From the NCBI GenBank assembly GCA_030998225.1, contig JAPYXD010000680.1:2728001-2792000 (forward strand): a DNA stretch of 64,000 bases. Direction: 5' to 3'. Origin of the DNA: Diplolepis rosae (Eukaryota; Arthropoda; Insecta; Hymenoptera; Diplolepididae). Every line of letters begins with the position of its first letter. Position 1 is the first letter of the stretch. Made by a program: the position numbers and the translations under genes. Below are positions 1 to 10,985 of the stretch, piece by piece. The notes under the pieces are model-generated. The model did not search any database. It saw only the letters and a program-made list of their open reading frames with translations, and was not told the origin of the DNA.

Positions 1-117
1 AATTCAAAACGGTCGCCACACAAAACAGAGCTCCGTGTTGTTGTAACATGGAGCCCGTTTCGCGCGAACCTTGAAACGGCGACCATATTGAATTTACACG
101 ATTTTTTTCTCCGTGTA
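1..117. mobile_element. Right end of a CAC-ended MITE cut by the window edge
   Basis: The sequence ends in a terminus reading TTTTTTTCTCCGTG at 102-115, followed by a TA dinucleotide at 116-117. This matches the inverse of the CACGGAGA ends of complete elements at 51285 and 54863. The left end lies outside the window. The GC-rich interior (about 10-90) has no coding sense that I can see. Confidence 0.45.
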
Positions 118-557
118 CAATAGACAAAATTTTACACTAATCAAAGAATTTTATTGAGTCAATGAAATAATTTTGCTGTATCAATCAAATATTTTTCTGA
201 GTGCATTCGATTTAAAAGCTTTTATTATTGTACGATAAATCTCCTATAATTTGTAATAGAAGAATGTATTTCAAGAAGATTCACTAGAACTGTGAATCAA
301 GTACATCTGATTACAAAAAATGATTGATCAGAATAGAAAAAATGTTCATAAAAGCCATTAAATATGAAAAAAGTTTAAGAGATTCGTTTATAAAATTGCT
401 TCTATAAAGGATAAGAAAAGTTTTAGTGTTACTTATTGGATCTATAACTTAATTCGTGCGGTTTGCTAAGAGATGGAGTAACTTGATTATTATTCCATCG
501 TTCCAATATTTCGAGCATGCGTTGGAAAGCTACTGTCATTGTGTATCTTTTTCAGTG

Positions 558-1625
558 CACTGAGAGAAATCGGCTTTGGTTCCTGTGCACATAGCACATA
601 AATTTTTTGTACAGTAGTTGCCTTGACCAAAAAAGTTCAGAGAAGCTACTACTTTTATAGTTATCATGACAGTAATTTGGACTTTTTTGTGTATTCGGTT
701 GTTGTGATCAAAGTTGATGATTAGAATCAGCTTTATACGTACCCCAATGGTTAGTACACATACAGTTTCTTTATATGTACTGCCAAGCTCCTTTGGTTAC
801 TACAACCGCAGCGTTCGCTGTTGCGCTATATAAATCAAGTATAACTTTCATTTTCTACAACGAGGTAAGCCTGTCGTGACAACTATTAAATCTTGTAATA
901 GTCACACAATTTAACTTGCACTGCACTGGAGATAAGTAGTTACTTCCAAAAAGATATATTTTGTGAAAACTATAATCAGTCAAAAAAAGTTTATGGTGAT
1001 GAAAAAAGTGACAATTTTTTAATTGAATCGACAAAAGTTATCATAAATATCATTATACCGGATTATTTTTCTAGATCTTTTCGGTGAAACTTTATTTTTT
1101 TTAATCAAATTGAATTCGAATTTAGATAACTAGGAGAACCATACCTATAACCTCAAAAATAATTTTGGCTGGGTATTTACTGTCCATAGACAATTCACTA
1201 CAAATTAATCTTAGAAAATAATCATAACCTAGTAATTCTGGTTTTTATGCAGAAAACTTAAAAAAATAAAGATGAATTTTCATAAAATAATGTAGATTCT
1301 ATAAATAAAGCAATTTGATAAGAACTCTACTTGGTCATTTTAACTAAACTCTATGCGCGACTTTACGATGGACTTTGGTTCCTATAACCGCAGCTCTTAC
1401 GGTATTTCAAGTACATAAGAGCAGTTACCTCGAACACATTAATCAAGTTTCTGCCACTCGGCCTATCAGAATCGTGGTCTCAGTAACGTTCCTTGCAGTT
1501 GGAGTAAACACTTTTCCAAAGTATGACAGCCACTACCATGATTGTCATGACAACTTTAACATTTTTTGTAAAGACGATTTTAACAAAAAAACTTTGGTTT
1601 GTGAAACCCGAAATTTCTCTCAGTG
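558..1625. mobile_element. 1.07-kb CAC-ended MITE inside mariner A
   Basis: The ends are CACTGAGAGAAAT at 558 and its inverse ATTTCTCTCAGTG at 1613-1625. The flanking dinucleotides are TG on the left and TA on the right. It lies in the 5' UTR of mariner A; excising it restores a normal-length mariner. Short reading frames inside, such as 1375-1650, match nothing I recognise. It is one of about a dozen elements in the window sharing these ends. Confidence 0.75.
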
Positions 1626-1677
1626 TATATGTCATTCATTTGAAGCGTAAACAACAATAATTTTTTTTCACTCAAAT

Positions 1678-2706
1678 ATGTCGAACTTTGTGCCTGAAAA
1701 AGTGTTTTTGCGGGGAGTTCTTCTTCATTACTTTAATATGAAGAAAACTGCTGCCGAAAGTCATCGTATTTTGGTGGAAGTTTATGATGAACATGCTCTA
1801 GCTGAGCGAACGTGCCAAAAGTGGTTTGCACGATTTAAAAGTGGTGATTTTGGCTTGGAAGACGAAGAACGTCCTGGGCAGCCAAAAAAGTTTGAAGATG
1901 AAGAACTGGAAGCATTAGTTGATGAAGATTGTTGCCAAACACAAGAAGAGCTCGCAGAATCTTTGGGAATCACTCAAGCAGCCATTTCAAAACGTTTAAA
2001 AGCAGCCGGATACATTCAAAAGCAAGGAAATTGGGTTCTCCACATGAACTCAAGCCGAGAAACGTTGAAAGGCGCTTTTGCGTGTCCGAAATGCTGCCGG
2101 AACGCCACAAAAAGAAGTCATTTTTTGCATCGGATTTTTACTGATGATGAAAAATGGATCGATTACGACAACCCCAAGCGCAAAAAATCATATGTGAAAC
2201 CCGACCAACCAGCCAAATCAACGGCAAAGCCGAATATCCATGGCGCGTATGTAATGCTCTATATTTGGTGGGATCAGAAGGGTGTGCTGTATTATGAGCT
2301 GCTAAAACCGGGTGAAACCATCAATGGAGAACGCTATCGAGCACAATTAATCCGTTTGAAGAGAGCAATAGCCGAAAAACGCCCGGAAATGTGCAACCAG
2401 ACACGAGGCAATAATTTTCCATCATGACAATGCTCGGTCCCATGTTGCTATACCGGTTAAAACAGTGAATGGGAAGTTTTACCCCACCCGCCTTATAGCC
2501 CAGACCTTGCCCCTTCTGACTACCATTTGTTCCGGCCGATGCAGAACGCCCTCACTGGAATACGGTTCACATCAGAACAGGGTATCAAAAATTGGCTTGA
2601 TTCATTCTTGGCCACCAAGCCGGCGCAGTTCTTTTGGGATGGAATCCACAAATTGCCAGAAAGATGGGAAAAAGTCATAGCTTCAGATGGGCAACACTTT
2701 GAATAA
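1678..2706 (+). pseudogene. Broken mariner A transposase
   Basis: The frame opens at ATG 1678 with the typical mariner N-terminus, and the paired helix-turn-helix DNA-binding region (roughly residues 1-110) is readable to 2427. The first catalytic block (FTDDEKW, near 2140) and the WWDQKGV strand are present. After 2380 the frame is lost. The second block (HDNARSH, near 2443) and the [15 protein letters not shown] region (near 2490) are in other frames, and the normal C-terminal [15 protein letters not shown] run ends at TAA 2704-2706. At least two frameshifts separate these blocks, so no active transposase can be made. The canonical class is DD34D, cut-and-paste at TA. Confidence 0.85.
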
Positions 2707-3054
2707 TACTATTGTACATGTTTTTTTTGAATAAACGTTCAAATTTTGAAAAAAAACTGTACGAATTAAGTTATAGATCCAATAGTTTTATGTTTCTTGT
2801 AATTGCGAAAAATACCTAACAAAAATCTTGCTATATTTCAAAAAAGGTTCTTCATCATCAGTAGTGATATAGTTCTAATTGTAAAATTAATTCAAACTTT
2901 GATAGTAGTATAGATCAACTAAGGGGGTTATTATTAGTATAAAAAATCAGTATTGGGCTCGTAGAATGTTATTGAAAAACTTTATCGAATCATGGACATT
3001 TGAATCTTCCAAATTATTAAAATTTGAAATTCTGTGCTTGGTGTATTTCAATAG

Positions 3055-3481
3055 ATTGGTCCCATAAAAGAGACGGTTACTTTTACAACTGGCAGAAAAA
3101 TTGGACTAATCATAAAAGACATAATCTTGACTCCTGAGAAAGTAAGTGCAATTTGTCGAATTACAACAATGCGCGTCTAATGGGTCTTGAAAATCAGGAG
3201 TAATAGTCTGCTAAAGTATAGTTGAATATTTTTTGAAGTAATTTTATTGTTATTTTCAGTTTGGCCTAGGCAGTTTTCTTGTAAAGGGGACAGAGCTCGT
3301 AGCAGTTACTCGCCGTATTAATCCAAAAGGAAATATTTTGTTTTTGAAAGTTACCTTTAGCGACTATTCAGCAATTGAATCAATGCTCCAAGTAGAAGAT
3401 AACCTTAAAAAAAGGAAAGAATTTAGAGCCTACTCACCTTCGAAAAAATCCCGCAAGTACACAGGAATGGAAAAATCTTAA
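3055..3481 (+). CDS. S1-like pseudoprotease, unit 0, last two exons (partial)
   Basis: Exon 4 is 3055-3141 (87 bp, after a TTTCAATAG acceptor, donor GTAAGT) and exon 5 is 3260-3481 (acceptor TTTTCAG, stop TAA 3479-3481). Both are phase 0 and match the corresponding exons of units 1 and 3 in length and pattern. Exon 4 has the IKE strand that follows the GW block in trypsins. Exon 5 opens FGLGSFLVKGTELVAV, which lines up with trypsin's GDSGGPLV..G.LVGI but has Leu where the catalytic Ser should be. A KVTF.DY..I run then matches the C-terminal V.T.V..Y..W helix, and a basic tail ends it. Earlier exons lie left of the window. Intron 4 is only 118 bp, which argues that no exon is missing between 4 and 5. 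The catalytic loss is inferred from alignment by eye. Confidence 0.6.
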
Positions 3482-3496
3482 ATTTATTACTTCTAA

Positions 3497-3628
3497 AACA
3501 CGATTTTGGCTTAAATTTAGCCGCCCGGTGTATCAGCGCATAAGTTTATCATTTTTTAATGGTCTAGTTTATATTACATCTTGAAATTAGTCGATTTTTG
3601 AACTTGAAGTAAAAGTTTTTTTACAGTT
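3497..3628 (-). mobile_element. Decayed copy of the 168-bp MITE (reverse)
   Basis: The stretch with GCGCATAAG, AATGGTCTA and TTTATATTACA is a diverged reverse-oriented copy of the MITE at 17257-17423 and 37354-37521. The terminal CACAG ends have decayed. Confidence 0.5.
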
Positions 3629-3769
3629 TATAGTTGAGGTCAAAAAAGAAAGTACTGATATTAGTATACTTTAATTTCGAGTGAACTAATAGTATTAGTG
3701 TGAAAATTACATCAATGATTATAATCGTTCAAATTTTGACCAATTTATATATATAGAGTTGTTATAATT

Positions 3770-3930
3770 TTAATAATGTATCATTGTGTACTTAAATATC
3801 TGAACATAAACAACGCATTATTATATAATAATATTTATGTCCATGTTTCCACTGAAACCTCTCCACTCTTTACAGCAACAACTCCCCTCCTCCCCTATTT
3901 TTTTCTTTTGTTCTATTCCATGTATTCAAA
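3770..3930. repeat. Dispersed repeat, copy 1
   Basis: It shares GTACTTAAATAT.TGAACATAAA, a TTCCACTGAAACCTC block and a pyrimidine-rich CTCCC..TTTCTTTTGTT run with 28671-28830. The order is the same and the divergence is substantial. I cannot assign a class. Confidence 0.55.
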
Positions 3931-4849
3931 CGAAAATATTAACTTTGCAGCTTGAAAACCTGATTTATTTCTATAGCACAAGAAAGGTTACCTAATACGG
4001 ACCGTCTAATTTTGGTCACATATACGGCCTTTTTCATGCCGAGCGTGACGAAACACCATCAGGGCCTGATAGGATTTCCTTATCCGGGCCGTAAATAAAA
4101 TAAGGCAACCTTCTCAGGGCCTGCTAGTGCGCTGGTTTTAATTTCTACATGAGTAATTACGAATCCGTTCTTAGTATCTCGAAATTCAATATGGCGGACG
4201 AAAAATCATTTCTTTTCGAAAAAAATTGGTTTCCAGGGGTATTTTGGGTTGCTGATCACGAATCTGTCCTCAGATCTTCAAAAAACAAGATAGCGGATCC
4301 AATATGGCACAAGAAATTCTTTTAGAAAATATCCAACTTTTATCAAATTTGGTACATTGGGTATATGGTGGATCCAATATATCAAAATAGAAATAATCCA
4401 ATACTGATCAAGATTGGTATGTAGGATTTAATTTAGGATTAGAATTTAAGAACATTTTTAATTAGCTCGCTGTTATAATTTACTCTTTACTTTCGCACAG
4501 TAACAAAAGATGTTACGTGCCAAGAAGAAAAGGGACTTAGGCTGCATTATAGCCTAAGCCTTTTTTGTTTCGTAATACGTCACAGATGCAGATGTTATGA
4601 CTATGACTAAAAAACCGAATAATATTACATTTCTAATGAAGTTTAAATTTGAATGAATAATATTGAAATCGTTGATATCAAGCTATTCAAATGCATATCA
4701 CAGTTGCTCAATAATGGTTAGGTTTAAATTACAACGTTGCACGATCTACGAGTCTGACGCTGGCATAGCATTGGTGACCATACGTATACACACATACTAC
4801 GAATTTTAAGCCAGTAGCGCACTAAAGTTTTCACCATGTGGAACCATGA
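3931..4849. other. Non-coding stretch with repeat fragments
   Basis: No gene is seen. A GC-richer piece (4000-4140) repeats GGGCC and CGGGCC words. 4160-4330 carries a fragment of a short dispersed repeat (TGCTGATCACGAATCTG at 4250) that recurs near 11412, 16194 and 19950. A hairpin TTAGGCT..AGCCTAA lies near 4540-4560. Confidence 0.4.
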
Positions 4850-5432
4850 AATTTTTTCAAAACAGTATAGCCCAACAACGCCTCACGGGACTCTACTATT
4901 TTTACGGGGATGGGACTTGCATTCATCCTTAACTCACTGTTTTGATCTTTCGCGTGATTCCGGAGTATAGCGGTGGATCCATATTTCATCCATTGTCACA
5001 AATCGACGCAAAACTCTTTCGGATTGCGGTTAAAATAGTCTAAATTGTGCTCCAAAGTGGCCACACCAATGTGTTTTGCACCGAGCTTTCTTATGTACAA
5101 ATGTGTATGCAAAATATTGACCACACGCTCAGTTGAGATGGATACGATCTCAGCTATCTTATGCACTTTCACTTTCCGAACATTCAAAACAATATCATGG
5201 ATTTTATTGATAATTTCTGGTGCAGTGATCTCATTTGGACGACCTGGACTTGGTATGGTTTCTGTGCTCGTACGACCACAACGAAATTCAGTATACTACT
5301 TTTGAACCATTCCATACGACGGAGCAGAGTCTAAATAATATTTATCGAGCTTGGCCTTGATTTCTGATTAGGTTTTTCCAAGCAATAAGTAGTGTTTAAT
5401 CAACACACGAAATTCACTTTTTTCTATCTTTG
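4850..5432 (-). pseudogene. mariner relic, N-terminal half of transposase
   Basis: Read on the minus strand from about 5432, it gives a classic mariner N-terminus (SEFRVLIKHY, then a KAKLDKYY..SAPSYGMVQK helix and a EFRCGRTSTE..PGRP linker), the second helix-turn-helix (AEIVSISTERVVNILH) and the start of the catalytic domain (RRFVTMDEIWIHRYTPES, with the first Asp). Stops interrupt it near 5300 and 4935. The catalytic second half and both termini are missing. It lies immediately upstream of the signal-peptide exon of S1-like unit 1. Confidence 0.8.
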
Positions 5433-5526
5433 CAATAAATTCGGAGGTTGGTTGCTTTCAGACACTGTAGCTTATAAACCAAGAATGAATTTAGCTCAAA
5501 ATTTTGACACGAAGAGGTTAGCTAAA

Positions 5527-8500
5527 ATGTCACTTATTACCATTATTTCATTCATCTTCTTGATCGAGCCACTTCAGAGTATTAGTAAGTATTTAGAGTT
5601 TCATGAAATTATTATAAATTATTATAAAATTTGCACTCGTGATTTTCCATTTCCGCCTCGAGAAAAAGCGCTTGGGTGCGACATATGCCATATGGAAAAA
5701 ATAATTCTCCATTTGAAGCACTGGATGCGAGTTCGGAAATCGCGAAGTGCTGTAAACTTTTAGACAAAGATGTTAAACTATTCAAAAATAATAGTAATTA
5801 CACGATCTTTTCAAATTTATAGTCGATAATGATAAACATCTCTCAGACATAGGAAAATTGTATCATTTGAAGGGCTGCATGAAAGATAATGCCGCGAAAG
5901 TTGTGAGAAATTTATAGTGCTTTGAAAGTTTACTTAACTGCTCGAGTATTATTCAGAATTTTTTTTGGTATAAACACGCGACATTATTTTTAACTTTTTT
6001 TCAAATGTCTCTATGTCCTCGTTTTCCTCAACTTTTGGGTAATCTTTCTCAAATAAATTTTCTCCATGTATTAAGAAAAAATTATATTCTGACATCAACA
6101 CGTTCCAAACATTAAAAGTTTGTAAATTCAAACTATATTGTTTCTCCTCAACAAGATTACGACTTCGTTTCTTTCTCTTTAAAAATGGCCCAGATAGAAA
6201 ACTTAACTTACAGTTATGAAAAATGTCTACCACAAACGATTTTGACTATTTTTTTTTAAAAATTTATAAATTGAATACTACCAGCTGCAAATGGCCCATA
6301 CCCTGATGCAGTTGTTTCCATGTGGAAACGGTTTCCAAACTCAAATAAGCCTGTAAAATGTCGGGGCCCTAATTAAATTAGATTGGATCTTTGTTCTTTG
6401 TGAACCTGTTGATGAGATGAAAACATTTCACGATGTTGGATTTCACACTGGAAGCAAGTATTCAGAAGAAAGTGTTGTGCATACTACGATTAATGTCACA
6501 AAAGACTGGTGAATGATTCATAAAATATAATATTTTTCCTATATTGCCTGACGATTTGTCAATAGCTTATCAATGCATCTCTGGTACGAAATCCTCTCAA
6601 AGTTTAAAAAAATCACCTTTTACCAACAGTACTGATAAAGTTCCAATTGTCGCGTCCTCAGGTTGCGGATAGAGGGGCCCTGTACCGAGGGTTACTGCTG
6701 AATACGAATACAAAACTAAATAAGCAGTCGCGGACAATGTTCCAGGGATGGTCCCGAAGGAATAACCCCCAAGCCAAGGTGTTAACTACCGTGCCAAGGG
6801 CTGCATGGCACCAGGGAGTGATGTCTCACACGGTGTCTCTAGAAAACCAGGCCACCTCCTAGAGTATTGAGGCCTTACCCCTGCATGCCGGGCTCTGCAG
6901 GGGCGGACCGAATACTTCCCTAGCTAATCGTGGGAACAAAAATGGAGTTACAAAAATTAAATAAAAGCATGTGTGAAGATCTGTTTGGTGGTGAGTTGGA
7001 CGTGACGGAGGAGTCCGGTGAAGATATGCCTGAAAAATCTCAGGCTAAGCAGCATCGAGATTGGCTGCACCAACTAAACGAAAAAGACTGGTGCAGTCTG
7101 CAAAAGGTGAAGGACACCTTGAAGGAAATGGAGAAGTTCTGCAAGACAAAGAATAATATGTTCCTCCCCATCAGGGAAGGCCTCACGGAAGCCCTGCGGG
7201 AGATGCAGGTCCTCAAAGAAAGAATGAAGAGACACGATCGCTACATCGAGCACTTCGAGTACCATCTTAGGGATAAGATGGTACACAGGATTAGGGAGGC
7301 GAGATCCCCTACGAAAGTTGTCTAGGAGGAGGGTACCCAAACTCTCCCCGAGACCACGCTGAGGTCCACCCCAGATCCTCGCAAGCGGCTGAGGGAGTTG
7401 ACGGTCAGCCAGGAGGTGACTGCCGCCAATAAGCCAATACATGTTTTTCTTAAATAAACGTTTAAATTTTGAAAAAAAAACCGCACGAATTAAGTTATAG
7501 ATCCAATATATTGATGAATACCATAAAGTTGAATTTTTCGAAAAAAATATGTTTTTCTTAGTTAGACCGGAAACTTATTGAGTAATGTGTTAGATACATC
7601 AAATTTGGCGAACATAAGGGTTACATCCATTCAGTTCCTTCCCGGTTCAAAAAATATAAAAATTGCGATAAACTTAAAAATTAGCATAACTTTTATGAAG
7701 AATTTTCATTTTGCTCTGGAATTTCGATTATTTGTCTTAAAATGACATGAAAAATATATGCGAAAAATTCCCAGAAAAAAATTACCCTTAACTGTAATAA
7801 TTCGCCGAAAATCACCCCTAGCAGTGATAATACATTTAAAAACAGACTCTTGTGTATTTTCAAACCATATATATGTATTTTAAAACGGCATGAAAAAGAT
7901 TTACAGAAAAGATATCCAAATAAAGCTATTCTCAACCATAATAAACAAATGATTTTACACCTTTTTAAAATATATAAATTGACTTATTTCAGGAAAAAAT
8001 GACCAATACCGAGATGCCGCTGTTTCTTTATGGAGAATGGAACCTATAAAATGGGAACCAATAAACCTGTTATGTGTTGGGGCCTTAGTGAAATCAGATT
8101 CGATTTTTGTTCTTCGTAATTCTATTCAAACCTTGAAGTCATTCAATACCATTGGCTTTTTCACTGGTCGCAATTATTCAAAAAATGAATCTGTAGCTGG
8201 TACTATTAAAGGCTCGAGACCAATTTTACAAAGAAGCAATTTTATCATTTTAACTGTAAGTAGCTCCCCATAAGACAGAAGGGTTCAAACTTAAATTATT
8301 TGAATCATTATGATATGTATATTAAAACCTTTAAGAATTATTGCATGCTTGCAATTTATAAGATTAAATTTTACTTCAGATAGAAAAACCTCTTGATCCA
8401 CCATTCCCTTTTAAAGTAGGATTCAAGGAATCTTGCCAGGGGGTGGTATTTGAAGGATATTTGATAGGATGGAACAAACCGGTAATAATATTTAACTAGT

Positions 8501-9941
8501 AAAATACTGTCGCATTATTGCCCAACGCTCTATCAATAGTTGAACAATGCTCCTATAGTATAATACTGTTTTATAAAGCCAATGTCAATATTGCCCTGAT
8601 TGATACTAGCTCAATCTTTGCCATTACCAGATCAACTACAGAGTGTCAGTTCTAGAAAGCAATAATACAATAGTGGAATTTTACTATAAAAAAAAAATTC
8701 AATTCAGATGTATTCGATATGTTTTAATAGAAAGGTGCCATTCAGGAGCCGATAAAGTTTAAAGATTATCGTGGAATTCATATGGTTAAAAGTGCTAACG
8801 CAAATATCATCGATAAAAATGTAAGTAAAGTACATTGAATCAAAATGATGTGCCTATAAAGTATCTTAAAAGCAACAATGACACTGTGAAGAAAGTTAGT
8901 ATGTTTAACATACAAAGCCAGATTAATTTTAATGCAGATGTATTCTAATTCTAATATATCTGTACACAAAGAAAACAAATCATGAAACTAAAGTTTTTTC
9001 CGTCCTAATTAAGTTTTGTTGAGTTAATGCAATTTTATGTGCCTCCGGCGTGTAAACTCGTTTTTTCGCTACAGTTAAGAGTAGCGCAATGTTGCCTATT
9101 ACGATACAGCAGAGCGTAATCTTCTTTTTATTCTTCTTCGTACAGCGTTGGCAACGTACTGACAAAGCCTTGTACATTTGAACTGCGCATGCGTCTATTA
9201 CAATACGCTGCTGCTATACAAGATCGAGAAAATCAAAATGGCCGGAAGTATTCGCAAAATGTCGAGCGAAATAGGCGATAATCACGGCAATTTCGACCTT
9301 TTCAGATTGGATTCGAGTGTACGCCTAAAAACTCGTATATGCGCCGAAGTCACATAAAATAGAATATGTGCCAATGCACACAATTCGGGTAATTACGATA
9401 CTCGCTTAAAATGCGCGCAGGACTGATCGCGCCTCAGCTTCGTCTCGGCTTTGCCTCAGCTACACCTCGACTACGCCTTGGCTTCGATCTCCTGCGAGCA
9501 TTGTCGCTCGCCGCGTAATAACCCTCATTATGCGCCTAGGCACATAATATACTATTATCTTATAATGACTCAAATTCTGTTGAATGTACTACATTTTATG
9601 AGTATGAATGAATAATTTTAAAGGTGATTTTATTATTTATCATTGTTCTTCACTGGGAGGATGATTACTAAATACAGTCAATATTTTAGTTTCTCGTAGG
9701 CAGCTTCATTGTAAAGGATATGGAAATTATAGCACTTTTTCATGATACTGATAGAAAGGGAAAGTTGCTGTTTTATAAAGTCTCTTCTGCAGTGCTTGAT
9801 GGACTGCTAAATATGTTTGAACAAGACGAAAATCGTGGAAAAACGAGTAAGCGAAATCTTGGAAAAAGCTTGTCTTCAAATCGGAATAACACATCTAGCG
9901 GAGATGAAAATCGAAAAAATTTAAGTTCGACTTTGATTTAA
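5527..9941 (+). CDS. S1-like pseudoprotease, unit 1 (five exons)
   Basis: The predicted exons are 5527-5584, 7993-8255, 8380-8481, 8731-8820 and 9690-9941. All have GT-AG borders and join in frame to give 254 residues. Residues 1-19 are a hydrophobic signal peptide, so secretion is expected. Residues 28-62 (AAVSLW...LLCVGALVKSDSIFVL) fit trypsin's VSL...CGGSLI....VLTAAHC with Asn at the His57 position. NFIIL near 105 fits NDIAL without the Asp. GYLIGWNKP (GW 137-138) fits the VSGWG strand. LVGSFIVKDMEIIAL in exon 5 fits DSGGPLV...LVGI without the Ser. All three triad residues are therefore predicted lost. An AATAAA follows at 10146. Intron 1 holds a degenerate extra exon 2, a LINE fragment and a mariner end. 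The fold and catalytic loss are inference from motif order; the splicing is read from the sequence. Confidence 0.65.
5826..5950 (+). pseudogene. Possible BEL/Pao retroelement gag fragment
   Basis: One frame reads HLSDIGKLYHLKGCMKDNAA followed by a short amphipathic stretch. This resembles the DUF1759-type gag segment of BEL/Pao elements (KL.YLK..L.G.A). It is a scrap with a stop at the end and no LTRs seen. The minus-strand frame 5949-6233 beside it has protein-like composition but I do not recognise it. Confidence 0.35.
6285..6514 (+). pseudogene. Degenerate extra exon 2 of the S1-like family
   Basis: After an acceptor ACCAG at 6280-6284 the sequence reads ANGPYPDAVVSMW. Then, in another frame, it reads GALIKLDWIFVLCEPVD and VGFHTGSKYS, all hallmarks of exon 2 in this family. 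A frameshift lies between the two blocks, a stop TGA follows DW near 6510, and the usual GTAAGT donor is absent. It lies inside intron 1 of unit 1, so it is a dead duplicate of exon 2 or the remains of an older unit. Confidence 0.65.
6647..7436 (+). mobile_element. 5' fragment of a non-LTR retrotransposon (R1-like)
   Basis: This stretch is strikingly GC-richer than its surroundings. It begins CGTCCTCAGGTTGCGGAT, a style of 5' UTR seen in arthropod R1-clade LINEs, followed at 6930-7325 by a 131-residue frame. That frame is acidic then coiled-coil-like (LQKVKDTLKEMEKF, REGLTEALREMQVLKERM), as in the N-terminus of such ORF1 proteins. The frame stops at 7323-7325 and the rest of ORF1 and all of ORF2 are missing. 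The clade assignment is from general resemblance only. Confidence 0.5.
7437..7503 (+). mobile_element. Solo right end of a mariner A-family element
   Basis: The last 66 bp match the right end of mariner A (2714-2784) nearly base for base, including the AATAAACGTT run, the poly-A stretch and the terminal TTAAGTTATAGATCCAA followed by TA. No left end precedes it; it abuts the LINE fragment directly. Confidence 0.8.
8989..9556 (+). repeat. GC-rich repeat family R1x, copy 1
   Basis: It begins near TTTATGTGCCTCCGGCG and ends near CGCCTAGGCACATAATATAC, which are approximate inverted ends. It contains GAACTGCGCATGCGTCTA and an array of degenerate 11-bp units around 9431-9494 (GCTTCGTCTCG, GCTTTGCCTCA, GCTACACCTCG and so on) flanked by inverted GCAGGA/TCCTGC arms. 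It lies in the last intron of unit 1. Other copies are at 35306, 43342 and 45356. Family name is mine; class unknown. Confidence 0.7.
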
Positions 9942-10145
9942 ACTATCCACTAAAAGGTATAGAAGTAAAGTGATCCCACTAGTCCGTTACCAGAAATCAT
10001 ATTGTATTAAGGCCAATTTGAGATATTTCCGCACGGTTAAAGAATTTTGTAAAAGGAATTAAATGTAGCATTTTTTTATATCTGCCATTGATAATTTTAA
10101 TGTGAAAATAAAAAGAATCTGCCCCAATGTCAAAATAACAAAATG

Positions 10146-10151
10146 AATAAA
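10146..10151 (+). promoter_or_regulatory. Polyadenylation signal of unit 1
   Basis: AATAAA lies 205 bases after the stop of unit 1, with a second at 10158. The surrounding GAATTATTTTATGAGT is similar to sequence after the AATAAA of unit 3 (50071) and at 54825-54855, so this 3' UTR is shared by the family. Confidence 0.5.
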
Positions 10152-10985
10152 AATTATAAATAAAGTCTCGTTGAATTATTTTATGAGTCTCTTATTTAAC
10201 GTCAGTAGTATTGAAGTAGCACTTGCTGAATACTAATCAGTAAGAATGGCGTCACCCAATCAAACCAGTACAAGAACTTTCGTAGAATTTTTTACAAAAA
10301 ATAGCGTATGACACTCGGGTGCAAAGTTGGTTTTTTTCAGACGATTGTGTGTTTTCAGCTCTCTCCGAACGCGAGTTGTGAAATAGTATATTGTATGGCA
10401 AGGGCGACAAGTTGGTTAATCCCGCACGAGCGTGAAGTTTGAGGCACGAGCGAAGCGAGTGTGGTAATCATGCGAGTAGGGATTGACCAATGGCGCACTT
10501 GTCACACACGATATTTTTTGTCTAAGTGCACGATAAACAAGACAATAAACAAGTATCTCAAAGGTGGAGGTATGCATATATGAAAATTATTACATGTTTT
10601 TAGCTTTCAAAATGCCATATTTTATTACTACGGGTGAAACTTGAAGTGAGCTACAAATCGAATATAAAAAAAGTTGAAAGTGGCGCAATAATGGTAAAGG
10701 ATGCAAGCTTCGTAAGGGGTCAGTAAGCCCATTTCCCCCCGCTGATACGGGTGTGAGTGTGTGATTCCAGCCCACTCTCAAAGTGCGCATGCGTCACCGT
10801 CGTCGGGTGGCCATGTCATACTTTACGCCCGCTCTACATGCACGAAACTCGCGTTCATCGTGCATCTTGGACAAAAAAGTTTTTCTACTTATCATCTTAT
10901 GTTTCACAAATTCGACCCCTCTCCCTTCCTTGGTTCTACATCCATTTTGATTATAAAATTTCTTTTATTCACCTTGACTAATTAG
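10152..10985. other. Non-coding stretch
   Basis: No gene is supported. 10400-10530 carries GCACGAGCGAAGCGAGTG and CAAGGGCGACAAGTTGG words typical of a transposon interior. Overlapping frames at 10757-10985 have no recognisable content. Confidence 0.35.

Larger units (their letters stand above)
436..2782 (+). mobile_element. mariner element A, split by an internal MITE
   Basis: Inverted termini start TTGGATCTATAACTTAATTC at 436 and close at 2782, both next to a TA target duplication (434-435 and 2783-2784). The total is 2347 bp. Removing the insertion at 558-1625 leaves 1279 bp, the usual mariner length. The element sits in the intron before exon 4 of the S1-like unit 0: the sequence to its right (2787-2830) resembles intron sequence at 44015-44065 in unit 3. 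A second right end of the same family lies at 7437-7503. Confidence 0.9.

Noticed and set aside
10590..10985. Three overlapping frames of 66-74 codons
   Set aside because: No domain, no splice context, mutually overlapping; probably transposon interior.
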